From the NCBI GenBank assembly GCA_016779005.1, contig JADHOL010000003.1, positions 1 to 64,000 on the forward strand: a stretch of DNA of 64,000 nucleotides, written 5' to 3'. Every line of letters begins with the position of its first letter. The stretch's first letter is position 1. A program made the position numbers and the translations under genes. The notes beneath the pieces were generated by a model. That model did no database searches. It was not told the origin of the DNA and saw only the letters and a list, made by a program, of their open reading frames with translations. The DNA comes from Alphaproteobacteria bacterium. Its GTDB lineage: Bacteria; Pseudomonadota; Alphaproteobacteria; Puniceispirillales; Puniceispirillaceae. Positions 6,496-13,954 of the stretch are shown in pieces.

Positions 6496-6631
6496 GACAA
6501 CCCCAAATAAGACTCACCAGCGCCTCTTGCGACCCTCTTCAGCACTCCTTCATATCTTCACCCTCTAACAAACTCTCAGCGACTCTGTATGAGTCAGCAA
6601 TCAGCATTCTAAAACCTTTTCACGACAACAT
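6496..6631 (-). repeat. 136-bp dispersed repeat, right copy (inverted relative to 111-246)
   Basis: Same length as the left copy, in opposite orientation, with the GACTC-5nt-GAGTC hairpin kept. The best-conserved block is 6496-6525. Read on the minus strand it contains a 22-codon frame beginning MLIADSYRVAESLLEGEDMK. The left copy shares the first residues but stops earlier, so the shared DNA rather than the peptide may be what is conserved. Confidence 0.75.
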
Positions 6632-6861
6632 AATTGCGCCTTCTCCAACTTAGAAAAAGTACATCAATGATATTAGTTTGATTTAGACGATTTAATTACC
6701 GATTCGCTTTTTCCTTTGTATTTCTATTAATAAAAATTTACATCGGATAATCCTAAAAACTCAATAAATTCAGATATAAAAAGAAAAAGCATTTACTGTC
6801 ATAAAACTGTAATGCCGGAATCGTTGATCTATTAGCTATAAAATAGTTCGAGGAGATGAAA
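6632..6861. other. AT-rich intergenic stretch without a gene
   Basis: Together with the repeat this leaves over 400 bases without a convincing protein gene. I see only AT-rich sequence and a good ribosome site (GAGGAG at 6850-6855) serving the gene at 6862. A minus-strand frame over 6753-7025 is a shadow of that gene. Confidence 0.5.
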
Positions 6862-7074
6862 ATGAAAAACCTAGTTCCCATTGTTAATGTTGCGGAGGCA
6901 CACAATGTCTCTACGCAGGAGTTAATGAGTTTAGTTAGATCAATGAAACTAACTTTATTCAACCTTGAGAATATATTTTTAGTTAATGCAGCGGAGTTTG
7001 ATTTTCTCAATATAGCAGATGACATTTTTCTACCAAATAAGATGGCGGATTTAGATACTTTTGCTCTTGATTAA
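6862..7074 (+). CDS. Small protein with a helix-turn-helix-like segment
   Basis: A 70-residue protein. The ATG at 6862 is preferred over 6856 because the GAGGAG site then sits at normal spacing. Residues 8-30 (VNVAEAHNVSTQELMSLVRSM) resemble a helix-turn-helix: a short helix, a turn at N-V-S and a second helix. The rest is hydrophobic and acidic, ending TFALD. No named family fits. It may be a small DNA-binding regulator or a remnant of one. It stands alone ahead of the GYD gene, with no shared operon evident. Confidence 0.5.
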   Translation: MKNLVPIVNVAEAHNVSTQELMSLVRSMKLTLFNLENIFLVNAAEFDFLNIADDIFLPNKMADLDTFALD

Positions 7075-7170
7075 CTGATCAAAATAATAAAATATTCTGG
7101 GTCAGTGTCATGAATTACGCTTGCTACACATTTCTTTTTTATACAAACATAAGTCTTTAGGAGTTTTTTT

Positions 7171-7488
7171 ATGGCTTTATATTTAATGATGGGAACTTAC
7201 ACCAATGATACAGCTGCCCCACTGATTAAAGGAAATTCTGACAGAAAAGCTGCGATGATCACAATGGTAGAGAGTGTTGGGGGTGTTTTCAAAGATTATC
7301 ATATCACAAGAGGGGAGTATGATTTTTGCATAATTGCAGAATTCGATGCTTATGAAAAGGTGGCTGCTATTGTACTAAATGCAAGGGCATCAGGAGCACT
7401 GAAAGACTCAATGATACTTGAAGCCATTGATATAGAAATGATTAGAAAGTACAGCGAAGATGTAAATTATACACCACCAAACACTTAA
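7171..7488 (+). CDS. GYD domain protein
   Basis: A 105-residue protein matching the GYD domain family. It shows LMMGTYTNDTAAPLIKGNSDR at the start, VGGVFKDYHITRGEYDFCII in the middle (GEYD taking the place of the name-giving GYD) and a closing ILEAIDIEMI. These proteins fold like small dimeric alpha/beta barrels and have no assigned reaction. The start is supported by AGGAG seven bases upstream. It is single and not part of an obvious operon. With DUF3303 at 5675 it forms a group of small barrel-type proteins in this accessory stretch. Confidence 0.85.
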   Translation: MALYLMMGTYTNDTAAPLIKGNSDRKAAMITMVESVGGVFKDYHITRGEYDFCIIAEFDAYEKVAAIVLNARASGALKDSMILEAIDIEMIRKYSEDVNYTPPNT

Positions 7489-7720
7489 TATAATCACCAA
7501 AGAGGCGAGTAAAAACACTTCTGCTAAAACAATGCTGCTAAAACACTCGGAAAGTTATACATTAGAATAGTCATACGTCTGCTCTTAATAAGTCGTAAGT
7601 TAAGTGGCCATTAACGCCACCTCAGCCATTACCTCGGAGAAGCCAGAGATTGGACGGATAAGTGCTGTCTTCTCCGTTTGTGCTTCTAGGTTTGAACAGG
7701 TCATAAAAGAGTATTTGATT

Positions 7721-7861
7721 ATGTTTTTAATTAAGGTTTTGGTCGCGCTTATCAAATCATTGTTTTACGGTATAATCTTATTCTCGGCATTATTCCTTGG
7801 AGTTATATTGTTAGAGTATCTTGGATTACTCCCATCCACCACCTTAACAGTAAGAATGTAG
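7721..7861 (+). CDS. Possible 46-residue single-pass membrane peptide
   Basis: An ATG-initiated frame encoding a hydrophobic peptide with one long membrane segment (about residues 5-33) and a short polar tail. The open frame extends upstream to a GTG at 7604, but the extra residues do not look coding. The ribosome site is weak. No family recognised. It could be chance, since AT-rich sequence readily gives hydrophobic frames. Confidence 0.3.
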   Translation: MFLIKVLVALIKSLFYGIILFSALFLGVILLEYLGLLPSTTLTVRM

Positions 7862-7979
7862 GCTCAGCCTCAAGCAACGCAAACACACACAGTGTGTACT
7901 GCGGTTATACCTATTGCGTAAGCAAGTCAAGCAACCATGATGGAACTTACAGTCCATCGCTATAACGGAGCTTAAAGTA

Positions 7980-8297
7980 ATGCAGATTAATATAACGGTT
8001 CAAACATTCAAAACTGAGAATGAACTTGAATATAGCCTTATACGGTGGAATAAAGTAAAAAATGAATTTATGCCACGTTTCAAAGAAATGGGTTTAATTA
8101 GATACACTACAAGCAAAATTAACACTAGCAAAGATAAATTTCAGCTAAGTCATGTATTTGAATATAAAGATGCAGAGGCTTCTCGAAATTGTTTGCCAAT
8201 TTGGTCAGATATTGAGCGAAAGTTAAAAGAGAAAATAGATAGTAAAACGACAAGTTTTCGTGGAACAATGGTAGACAGATTTGATTTTGACAAATGA
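7980..8297 (+). CDS. Small alpha/beta protein, unknown function
   Basis: A 105-residue soluble protein. The order of predicted strands and helices (MQINITVQTF strand, a charged helix to about 35, a strand near GLIRYTTSKI, LSHVFEYKDAEA, then a helix and a final strand FRGTMVDRFDF) is like a dimeric alpha/beta barrel of the monooxygenase-like kind. That is inference from pattern, and no motif identifies a family. It is followed after 50 bases by the remnant of a CueR gene, so the surroundings have been rearranged. No good ribosome site is visible apart from a weak GGAG 12 bases upstream. Confidence 0.55.
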   Translation: MQINITVQTFKTENELEYSLIRWNKVKNEFMPRFKEMGLIRYTTSKINTSKDKFQLSHVFEYKDAEASRNCLPIWSDIERKLKEKIDSKTTSFRGTMVDRFDFDK

Positions 8298-8346
8298 TGG
8301 GAAAAATCCCTCCTATTTTCTGCGGCCAATTACCACTATCATAAAA

Positions 8347-8439
8347 AACCAACTAAGTTCTTTAGCTTCAGACTGCTGCGGAGATGAAAAGCCAAACTGT
8401 CCTATTTTAGACGCGTTATCTTGTACAATATACGATTAA
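8347..8439 (+). pseudogene. C-terminal remnant of a second CueR-like MerR regulator
   Basis: The frame reads NQLSSLASDCCGDEKPNCPI and then LDALS before a stop at 8437-8439. This lines up with the tail of the intact regulator at 2182-2580 (LASACKGDDRPDCPI then LEALS), including both metal-loop cysteines. No helix-turn-helix or start codon lies upstream, only the tail of the unrelated 7980-8297 gene region. It is a truncated copy, divergent enough to be a paralogue or an older acquisition rather than a recent duplicate. Confidence 0.8.
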
Positions 8440-8456
8440 ATAGAACGCGTTGTTCA

Positions 8457-8723
8457 TTAAAAAAATATGTTGTTGAGGCAGCATTCAGAACTAATCAACC
8501 AAGCGCAAAGAAATATAATTAAATAACGCTGAGAAGCGTCGATAATTCTATTCATATCTATGAAGCTCGTATCTAGGCGGCTAGACTTTACTAATCTATC
8601 GAATTTGCCTGACGCCAAGTCCTTAGCAAATGATTGCAAACACGTCTCAATAAATTCTGAAGATTTTTCCAGCATGTTTTGCAGCTCTGGGGTTTTAGTA
8701 GCAAGAAATGCCTCAAAGCTCAT
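8457..8723 (-). CDS. Doubtful 88-residue protein
   Basis: An open frame starting at an ATG with MSFEAFLATKTPELQNMLEK. The first 60 residues are amphipathic and helical. The last 25 become hydrophobic and cysteine-rich, which looks like read-through past the original end of a gene. The plus-strand frame at 8560-8742 is its shadow. No family recognised. It may be an N-terminal gene fragment in a stretch that also holds CueR and TPR remnants. Confidence 0.3.
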   Translation of the reverse strand: MSFEAFLATKTPELQNMLEKSSEFIETCLQSFAKDLASGKFDRLVKSSRLDTSFIDMNRIIDASQRYLIIFLCAWLISSECCLNNIFF

Positions 8724-8947
8724 CAATCTCAGAATAGGCTGAGAAGTCTGGAAACCCACTTGGATAATGTGTGCTTATGAAAGGAAAAATACCATTTCGA
8801 TATGTTACTGAAAGCGTTTTTTAAATAAAGCTGTATAATTAAGCTAGGCTTTTGAGCTTTTTTTATAAATGTTTTTTTCTGAGCTGATGCTGCGAAGCTG
8901 TTTTAACAATGCGGTTATTCTGTTGGGGTAATAAACAAGCATTCTGT

Positions 8948-9300
8948 CATTATAATATAGCTTGTTTGAATTGATCTATCGCCTCATGCACCTTGCCGTA
9001 ATCTTTAAAGCTATTTCAAAGATTATTATAGCTTTCAGCCAAGGTTGGATTTAATCCACCCCCCCCTCTTAAATGCGGCTGATGCCTCCTCAATTTTGTT
9101 TAAAATAAAATATGCCACAGCGTCCAAATTATAACTGATGTTGGGCTCGTAACGCTATTATATTGAAACTGGTATATCTGATATATATTCAAACTGGGCA
9201 AGGACATTACAGCCAAGCCTATTCATAATATAGGTAAGTATGCACCTGATATGTGCCGCCATGGTACCGCTACCAACAAATCTATTTGAGAATACAGATT
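8948..9300 (-). pseudogene. Remnant of a tetratricopeptide-repeat (TPR) gene
   Basis: On the minus strand the pieces IEEASAAFKR, NPTLAESYNNL and FKDYGKVHEAIDQFKQAI follow one another but are split by a run of G at 9059-9067 and by stops. Together they spell a near-perfect TPR consensus (NPxLAExYNNLGxxxKDxGKxxEAIxxFxxAI). Upstream on the same strand is another broken piece, FVGSGTMAAHIR, of unknown origin. The absence of any open frame across the stretch makes it a pseudogene. Such TPR proteins often go with sulfotransferase or glycosyltransferase genes, but nothing of that kind is intact here. Confidence 0.7.
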
Positions 9301-9302
9301 TA

Positions 9303-10427
9303 TTACTGTAATTGCTCGGTAATGGCACCAATATCGTTGAATAGATTGCCTATCTTATACCGCTCATTAATTGAAATAGTGAGTAATAAGGTGTCGGTTA
9401 CCTCATCGAGCACCAAAAACTGTCCGCCATGACCCTGCAAAACCATCGCAGGAGATTCATGTATGTTGAAAACCCATGATTGATAACCGTATTTTGCGCC
9501 ATTTTTTTTACCTGTTTCAACAGATAATGCCACCCCTTCATTAAAAAACGCGCCAAGACAAGTATTGTCCCTTTTTTGTTGCATTAGGTAACTGCCAAAA
9601 TTAATCCAATCTCTAGCGCTCATCACCAAATCTGAAAAAGAAACAGTCGTCCCTAATTCATCGCTAGTCCAATGCATGTAGTTATTCTGCCCGAATTGGG
9701 TATAGATATGTTCATAAAAAAACTGGCTAAGGGGCATTCCAGAAATTTCCTCGATGAGTACCGATAATGCAAGCGTATCAGATGAGTGATAATTCATCCC
9801 TGTACCCTGCTCTCTTGCGGCGACATCATAAAAATTCAATGCCTCTCTGACACTTGCTTCACCCGCATATTTTTGCATTCCGCGAGCCTTTTGATTGAAT
9901 TTCTTTTCATCTGCTCGACCTAATGGACTAACCCCACTATTCATCTGTAATATGTTTCTAATTTTGACCTCTGAATAGGGCGTTGTCCTCAGAAACTCAG
10001 AATAAACACCTGCTTTATCATTAAGATTCAATATTTCATTCTGGCAGAGCAAAACGCCAATAGAAGCACTTGCCGCCGTCTTGCTCATAGACATACCAAG
10101 CAACGGTGTGGATGCATCGATAGAACGCGCTAGATTATAGCGCTCATAAACAACCTCATCATTGTTCATAATAATCGCTGCTAAATTAAATTTATCCTCG
10201 AAGAGATAGTCATATTTATCACTATTAGTCATTGGCGATTGCGACTTTTTAAATTCACCAAATTTTACAACGCTCACATCAAAGGGCCCAAGCATGCCTG
10301 TTTCTGCTAATTTTGAAAAAGCAGAAAAATTGCGCATTAATTGTTTAGGAGAATGGTCCGCAAAACCATGGCCAACAAAAGACATGGTGAACCATAAAAA
10401 TAAAATTATGTATTTTTGTCTGAGCAA
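9303..10427 (-). CDS. Serine hydrolase of the class C beta-lactamase fold
   Basis: A 374-residue protein of the beta-lactamase/penicillin-binding superfamily. It shows the nucleophile motif S-M-S-K (GMSMSKTAA, about residue 110), a YHS triad (NYHSSDTL, about 215) and a C-terminal GHGGQ in place of KTG. This set is seen in 6-aminohexanoate-dimer hydrolases, esterases and class C-like enzymes, so a peptidase or esterase role is more likely than antibiotic resistance. The start is a TTG with AAGGA seven bases upstream, which gives a complete signal peptide (LFLWFTMSFVGHGFA). Later Met codons would cut it. It is monocistronic and exported to the periplasm. Confidence 0.85.
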   Translation of the reverse strand: MLRQKYIILFLWFTMSFVGHGFADHSPKQLMRNFSAFSKLAETGMLGPFDVSVVKFGEFKKSQSPMTNSDKYDYLFEDKFNLAAIIMNNDEVVYERYNLARSIDASTPLLGMSMSKTAASASIGVLLCQNEILNLNDKAGVYSEFLRTTPYSEVKIRNILQMNSGVSPLGRADEKKFNQKARGMQKYAGEASVREALNFYDVAAREQGTGMNYHSSDTLALSVLIEEISGMPLSQFFYEHIYTQFGQNNYMHWTSDELGTTVSFSDLVMSARDWINFGSYLMQQKRDNTCLGAFFNEGVALSVETGKKNGAKYGYQSWVFNIHESPAMVLQGHGGQFLVLDEVTDTLLLTISINERYKIGNLFNDIGAITEQLQ

Positions 10428-10689
10428 CTATATCATCCTTATTATCATTTCCTATTATGCTATTTTATGTCTTATTTTAGGACGTAACTATCTTATCGAG
10501 GCTTATCAGAATAGATTTTTTTGTTGATACCCTGATGATAATACTACATTTTAGATATAACTAATAAAATTTATATCTTATGTATGTAGAATAAAACAAT
10601 GTTGCCCGATAGTGCTGTCCTTCTCTCAATTGTGAGTTTGATTAAATCGCAACATTAAGGGTCAAGGAGATGGTTTCATAAAACATTTT

Positions 10690-10980
10690 ATGTGCACCCA
10701 TACATCAAGCTCTTCAGAGTCTGATAATAATTGGCATCCAACTGACCGAGAGTTTTTTGAATTCTTCACAAGTGAAAAAGCTTATGTTGTTCAACATTGG
10801 AGACGAAGAGACGATTTCTTCTTCTGTCATTGGATAGCTGAGAGCGAAGATGACATCCTCGAGCTACTAGACAAAACAAGTATGTCTAACACAATTGTAA
10901 CCATGGCTAATGAGATGCATCGTTTCATTACGACTTATGATATCAAGGATGAAAAAATAATCATGCCTGATGAAATGTGA
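10690..10980 (+). CDS. Small protein, unknown function
   Basis: A 96-residue protein that I do not recognise. Residues 30-50 (AYVVQHWRRRDDFFFCHW) form a probable strand-turn-strand rich in aromatic residues and carrying His and Cys. A helix (SEDDILELLDKT) and another strand (HRFITTYDIK) follow. This order suits a small ferredoxin-like fold as in DUF3303 and GYD proteins. An AAGGAG lies about 18 bases before the start, farther than ideal. It may be the first gene of the run with the GST, MDR and thioesterase genes, 52 bases ahead of the GST start. Confidence 0.6.
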   Translation: MCTHTSSSSESDNNWHPTDREFFEFFTSEKAYVVQHWRRRDDFFFCHWIAESEDDILELLDKTSMSNTIVTMANEMHRFITTYDIKDEKIIMPDEM

Positions 10981-11032
10981 CGCCCATTTTCATAAATATC
11001 AAATCAAATTTATAAATTCGGAGTAGTGTTTA

Positions 11033-11713
11033 ATGTCCCTCAAATTAATTTATTTCAAGATGAGAGCTTTGGCAGAAGCGCCTTTAATGCTGATGCATTG
11101 CCATAACATAGAACATGAATATTTAATGTCGTGGGAGCATTTTGAAGATGTTTGGGCTAAGGTAAAACCCAAAATCGCGTTCCGGCAATTACCAATGCTC
11201 GAAGTTGATAATTCTACACAGATTTGCCAAAGCATTGCTATTCTGCAATTTCTTGAAAGCAGAGCAGGCCTTGCTATCGAGGATCCAATTCAGGCGGCGA
11301 AATCTTCTGCCATTTTGCAATCTGCACAAGAATTGTTTTTCCCATTAAATCCTGCTGTGAATTTCGCAGTAGGAGATAATTTCATATCAAAACGTGATGA
11401 AATGCGCGAAATGCTTATTGCCCGATTTGCAGACTTATCTAGGTGTTTGAGTGAAAATGATGCAAGATACTTTTGTGATGATATCCCCCGAGCTGCAGAA
11501 TTTGCAACATTCCATCATCTAGATTTATCAAAATTACTAGACCCAACACTTATTTCTGAATTTCCAAGACTTGAGATGTTTTTAGCGGATATGCAAGCCA
11601 TCCCCCAAATGAAAGATTATTTATTGGCACGTCCAGAATTAATAGAGGTAGGCATAGCCCCTAAATTAGTAATCAATGGCATAGCTCACCCAACTGGAAC
11701 TCAACAAACGTGA
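11033..11713 (+). CDS. Glutathione S-transferase family protein
   Basis: A 226-residue cytosolic protein with the two-domain GST layout. The N-terminal thioredoxin-like domain (about 1-80) has the opening strand LKLIYFKMR and the glutathione-contact segment LPMLEVDNSTQICQSIAIL, with the cis-proline and Gln-Ser pair. The all-helical C-terminal domain follows. The sigma-like spacing is recognisable, but the substrate is not. A GGAG lies 9 bases upstream. It is followed within 15 bases by the MDR gene, so a shared transcript is likely, perhaps for detoxifying electrophiles or quinones. Confidence 0.85.
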   Translation: MSLKLIYFKMRALAEAPLMLMHCHNIEHEYLMSWEHFEDVWAKVKPKIAFRQLPMLEVDNSTQICQSIAILQFLESRAGLAIEDPIQAAKSSAILQSAQELFFPLNPAVNFAVGDNFISKRDEMREMLIARFADLSRCLSENDARYFCDDIPRAAEFATFHHLDLSKLLDPTLISEFPRLEMFLADMQAIPQMKDYLLARPELIEVGIAPKLVINGIAHPTGTQQT

Positions 11714-11728
11714 AATCAAGGGAGCATG

Positions 11729-12709
11729 ATGGAAGCGATTATTTTAGGGGCGCATGGGGTTGAATTAGCCCTTATTGAGATGCCCGTTATAACCGAAAAT
11801 CAAGTTCTTATTGAAGTATATTCATCTTCTGTAAATCGCTCTGATTTGCTGGAAACACATGGGCAATCTTTTGGGCATTTATCAGGAAAGCAGAAAATAT
11901 TAGGGGCGACTTGCAGCGGCAAGATCGTAGAAATCGGCAGTAACATTAGTGGTTTTTCTGTTGGCGATAAAGTGGTTGCCCAAGGTTCTGGAGGTTGGGC
12001 GCAATTTTGTGCTGCAGATTACAGGCGGGTATTACCCATCCCCTCGCCCGAAATGTCGCTTCTTCAGGCAGGAACTTATAATTCTGCTGTATTAACCATG
12101 CATGATGCAATCGTAACACATGGTCAATTCAAAAAAGGCCAGACAATTTTTATACAAGGAGCCTCTAGCGGAGTTGGTTTAATGGGGCTTCAGATTGCAA
12201 GATATCTTGGCGCAAAAACGATATTTGGAAGTTCCAGAGATAAATCCAAATTCCCTATATTTGAGAAATATCATGCGGATATATGTATCGATATATCGCA
12301 GGATGATTGGCAAAATCAAATTTTAAATGCAACAGAGCAACAAGGGGTAGACCTTGTGATCGATCAACTATCAGGGGTTTTTGCGTCTGCCAATTTAAAT
12401 ATAACCAAAGTGGGCGGCAGAATAATTAATGTCGGCAGATTAAGCGGTCAACAATCTCAATTTGACTTCAACAAGCATGCAGAGCGCCGAATAACTTATA
12501 TTGGGACGACTGGCAGAACCCGAAATATTCACGAGCATGAACAAGTAGCACAATCTGCCTATCATGATTTATGGAATGCAATTTCTACTAATGATTTACA
12601 AATGCCAATTGATTGCGTTTTTGGCTTTAAGGATGTAGATAAGGCATTGCAGAGAATGGCAGAAAACCAACATCTAGGACGCATTATGCTGGAGTTTAAA
12701 CAAGAATGA
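11729..12709 (+). CDS. Medium-chain dehydrogenase/reductase, quinone oxidoreductase type
   Basis: A 326-residue NAD(P)H-dependent MDR protein. The GroES-like part has VYSSSVNRSDLLETHG, and the nucleotide-binding part has GASSGVGLMGLQIARYLGA near residue 145, the AxxGxxG motif of quinone oxidoreductases. The structural and catalytic zinc cysteines of alcohol dehydrogenases are absent, as in the QOR and PIG3 subgroup. The ATG at 11729 is preferred over 11726 because the GGAG site is too close to the latter. Its stop overlaps the thioesterase start by four bases (ATGA). The likely reaction is reduction of quinones or enones. The true substrate is unknown. Confidence 0.88.
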   Translation: MEAIILGAHGVELALIEMPVITENQVLIEVYSSSVNRSDLLETHGQSFGHLSGKQKILGATCSGKIVEIGSNISGFSVGDKVVAQGSGGWAQFCAADYRRVLPIPSPEMSLLQAGTYNSAVLTMHDAIVTHGQFKKGQTIFIQGASSGVGLMGLQIARYLGAKTIFGSSRDKSKFPIFEKYHADICIDISQDDWQNQILNATEQQGVDLVIDQLSGVFASANLNITKVGGRIINVGRLSGQQSQFDFNKHAERRITYIGTTGRTRNIHEHEQVAQSAYHDLWNAISTNDLQMPIDCVFGFKDVDKALQRMAENQHLGRIMLEFKQE

Positions 12710-13110
12710 ACAATACATCAGAAAATGGGATACTTGTTATTCGCACCATAGCAATGCCCGCAGATACAAACCCGTCAGGGGATATATTTGGTGGCTGGTT
12801 AATGTCACAGATGGACCTTGCTGCTGGCAATCTGGCAGGGCGTGTATCACGTGGCAGGAGTGCAACGGTTGCCGTAGAAGCAATGCAGTTTTTGCGCCCT
12901 GTTAGAGTAGGTGACGAGGTCACCATTTATGCTAAATTGCAGTCGGTTGGCAGAACCTCTATGCGGATTCATGTTGATAGTTGGGCAAGAAGTAGATTTG
13001 ATGCTGAAAGTAACGAGGTAACAAATGCCGAATTTGTATTTGTCGCCTTAGATGATGACGGCAAGCCAAGACAAATTAATTATCACGAAGATACCGCTAT
13101 TTTATCGTAA
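12706..13110 (+). CDS. Acyl-CoA thioesterase, YciA-like hotdog fold
   Basis: A 134-residue hotdog-fold thioesterase. The signature is clear: NPSGDIFGGWLMSQMDLAAG, with the catalytic aspartate region and the HotDog helix, followed by AVEAMQFLRPVRVGDEV. YciA-type enzymes hydrolyse a broad range of acyl-CoAs in the cytosol. It starts inside the stop of the MDR gene (ATGA) and so is translationally coupled, which suggests that the oxidoreductase and thioesterase act on related acyl substrates. The C-terminus is usual for the family. The gene converges on the cyclic-nucleotide-binding gene. Confidence 0.9.
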   Translation: MNNTSENGILVIRTIAMPADTNPSGDIFGGWLMSQMDLAAGNLAGRVSRGRSATVAVEAMQFLRPVRVGDEVTIYAKLQSVGRTSMRIHVDSWARSRFDAESNEVTNAEFVFVALDDDGKPRQINYHEDTAILS

Positions 13111-13172
13111 CTAACGATTTTTGGAATAGTCCAACAATTCTGCATATTTAACCAAGAAACAGTGTTGATAGA

Positions 13173-13520
13173 CTAGCGCGACCTCATTAATTTTTTGTTG
13201 GCTTCGCGAAGACGCACACTAAGCGATTTTATCAGTGCTTTTACAAGTGTGTCTGAACTCTCATATTTTTTAAGAAAAATTTCTCTTTCTATTTGCACAA
13301 CTTCACAGTCTGACAAGCAGGAAGAACGTGACTGGCGTAACTCATTATCAATCACGCCCATTTCACCAAAAGTTTCATTCTCTCTAATAGTGATATATGG
13401 ATTTTTTGGGTCGGTTGAGAAAAATAATCCAACCTCACCTGATATTACCAAATAGATATGAGAAGCAGGCTCACCATTTTTAAAAATAATCTCCCCTTTT
13501 TTGAAACTCAATTTTTTCAT
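13173..13520 (-). CDS. Cyclic nucleotide-binding domain protein
   Basis: A 115-residue protein made of a single cNMP-binding beta-barrel domain: GEIIFKNGEPASHIYLVISG, then FGEMGVIDNELRQSRSS, the phosphate-binding cassette with Glu and Arg in canonical places. There is no DNA-binding or kinase domain, so it is a stand-alone sensor or regulatory subunit. The ATG at 13520 is preferred to the GTG three codons earlier. It is monocistronic and convergent with the thioesterase gene. The partner is unknown. The DUF2652 protein nearby (13955-15067) has a cyclase-like N-terminal domain, but a link is only suggestive. Confidence 0.8.
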   Translation of the reverse strand: MKKLSFKKGEIIFKNGEPASHIYLVISGEVGLFFSTDPKNPYITIRENETFGEMGVIDNELRQSRSSCLSDCEVVQIEREIFLKKYESSDTLVKALIKSLSVRLREANKKLMRSR

Positions 13521-13754
13521 AGCACTCACTTATTCTCAATAGGTTCTAAATGGCTACTGATTATGACACCATAATGACAGTGCTTTTTTTGCACTATATT
13601 GACGCAAACAATGCATGACCAAAAAAAATTCTCTTTGAATAATTTTATTTATTCAGATCGCTTGTATCACTGGTGATTCCTGCATAGAGTTGAAACCTCA
13701 AAAAAAAATCATCTAAAAGTGACCAAAAAACCATTTGGGGTTAGGGTTATAACT

Positions 13755-13901
13755 ATGAATATGATTACAAAAATTGTAATTGCTGGCTCTGTATGGCTTA
13801 TCTGGACGCTCATTGCTGAAAAAGCAAATTTGTCAGGCTGGAAATATTGGACAGGTTTTAGTCTTGCGAGCCTTGTTACAATCGCCTTGTTCAGTGATTA
13901 A
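13755..13901 (+). CDS. Possible 48-residue membrane peptide
   Basis: A frame from the ATG at 13755 (MNMITKIVIAGSVWLIWTLI) encodes two short hydrophobic segments (about 5-21 and 31-46) joined by KANLSGWKY. The pattern is that of a small inner-membrane protein. The ribosome site is weak, and an upstream ATG at 13719 in the same frame adds only polar residues. No family recognised. It sits between two minus-strand genes. Confidence 0.4.
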   Translation: MNMITKIVIAGSVWLIWTLIAEKANLSGWKYWTGFSLASLVTIALFSD

Positions 13902-13954
13902 AGGAGAGGTTAATTTAGGGTCTCAGAATAATTTTTTTGCGCTGGTTTCTAAAA

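Noticed and set aside
9303-10427. An antibiotic-resistance beta-lactamase
   Set aside because: It has the SxxK and YxS motifs but HGG in place of KTG, as in esterases and amide hydrolases, so resistance should not be claimed.
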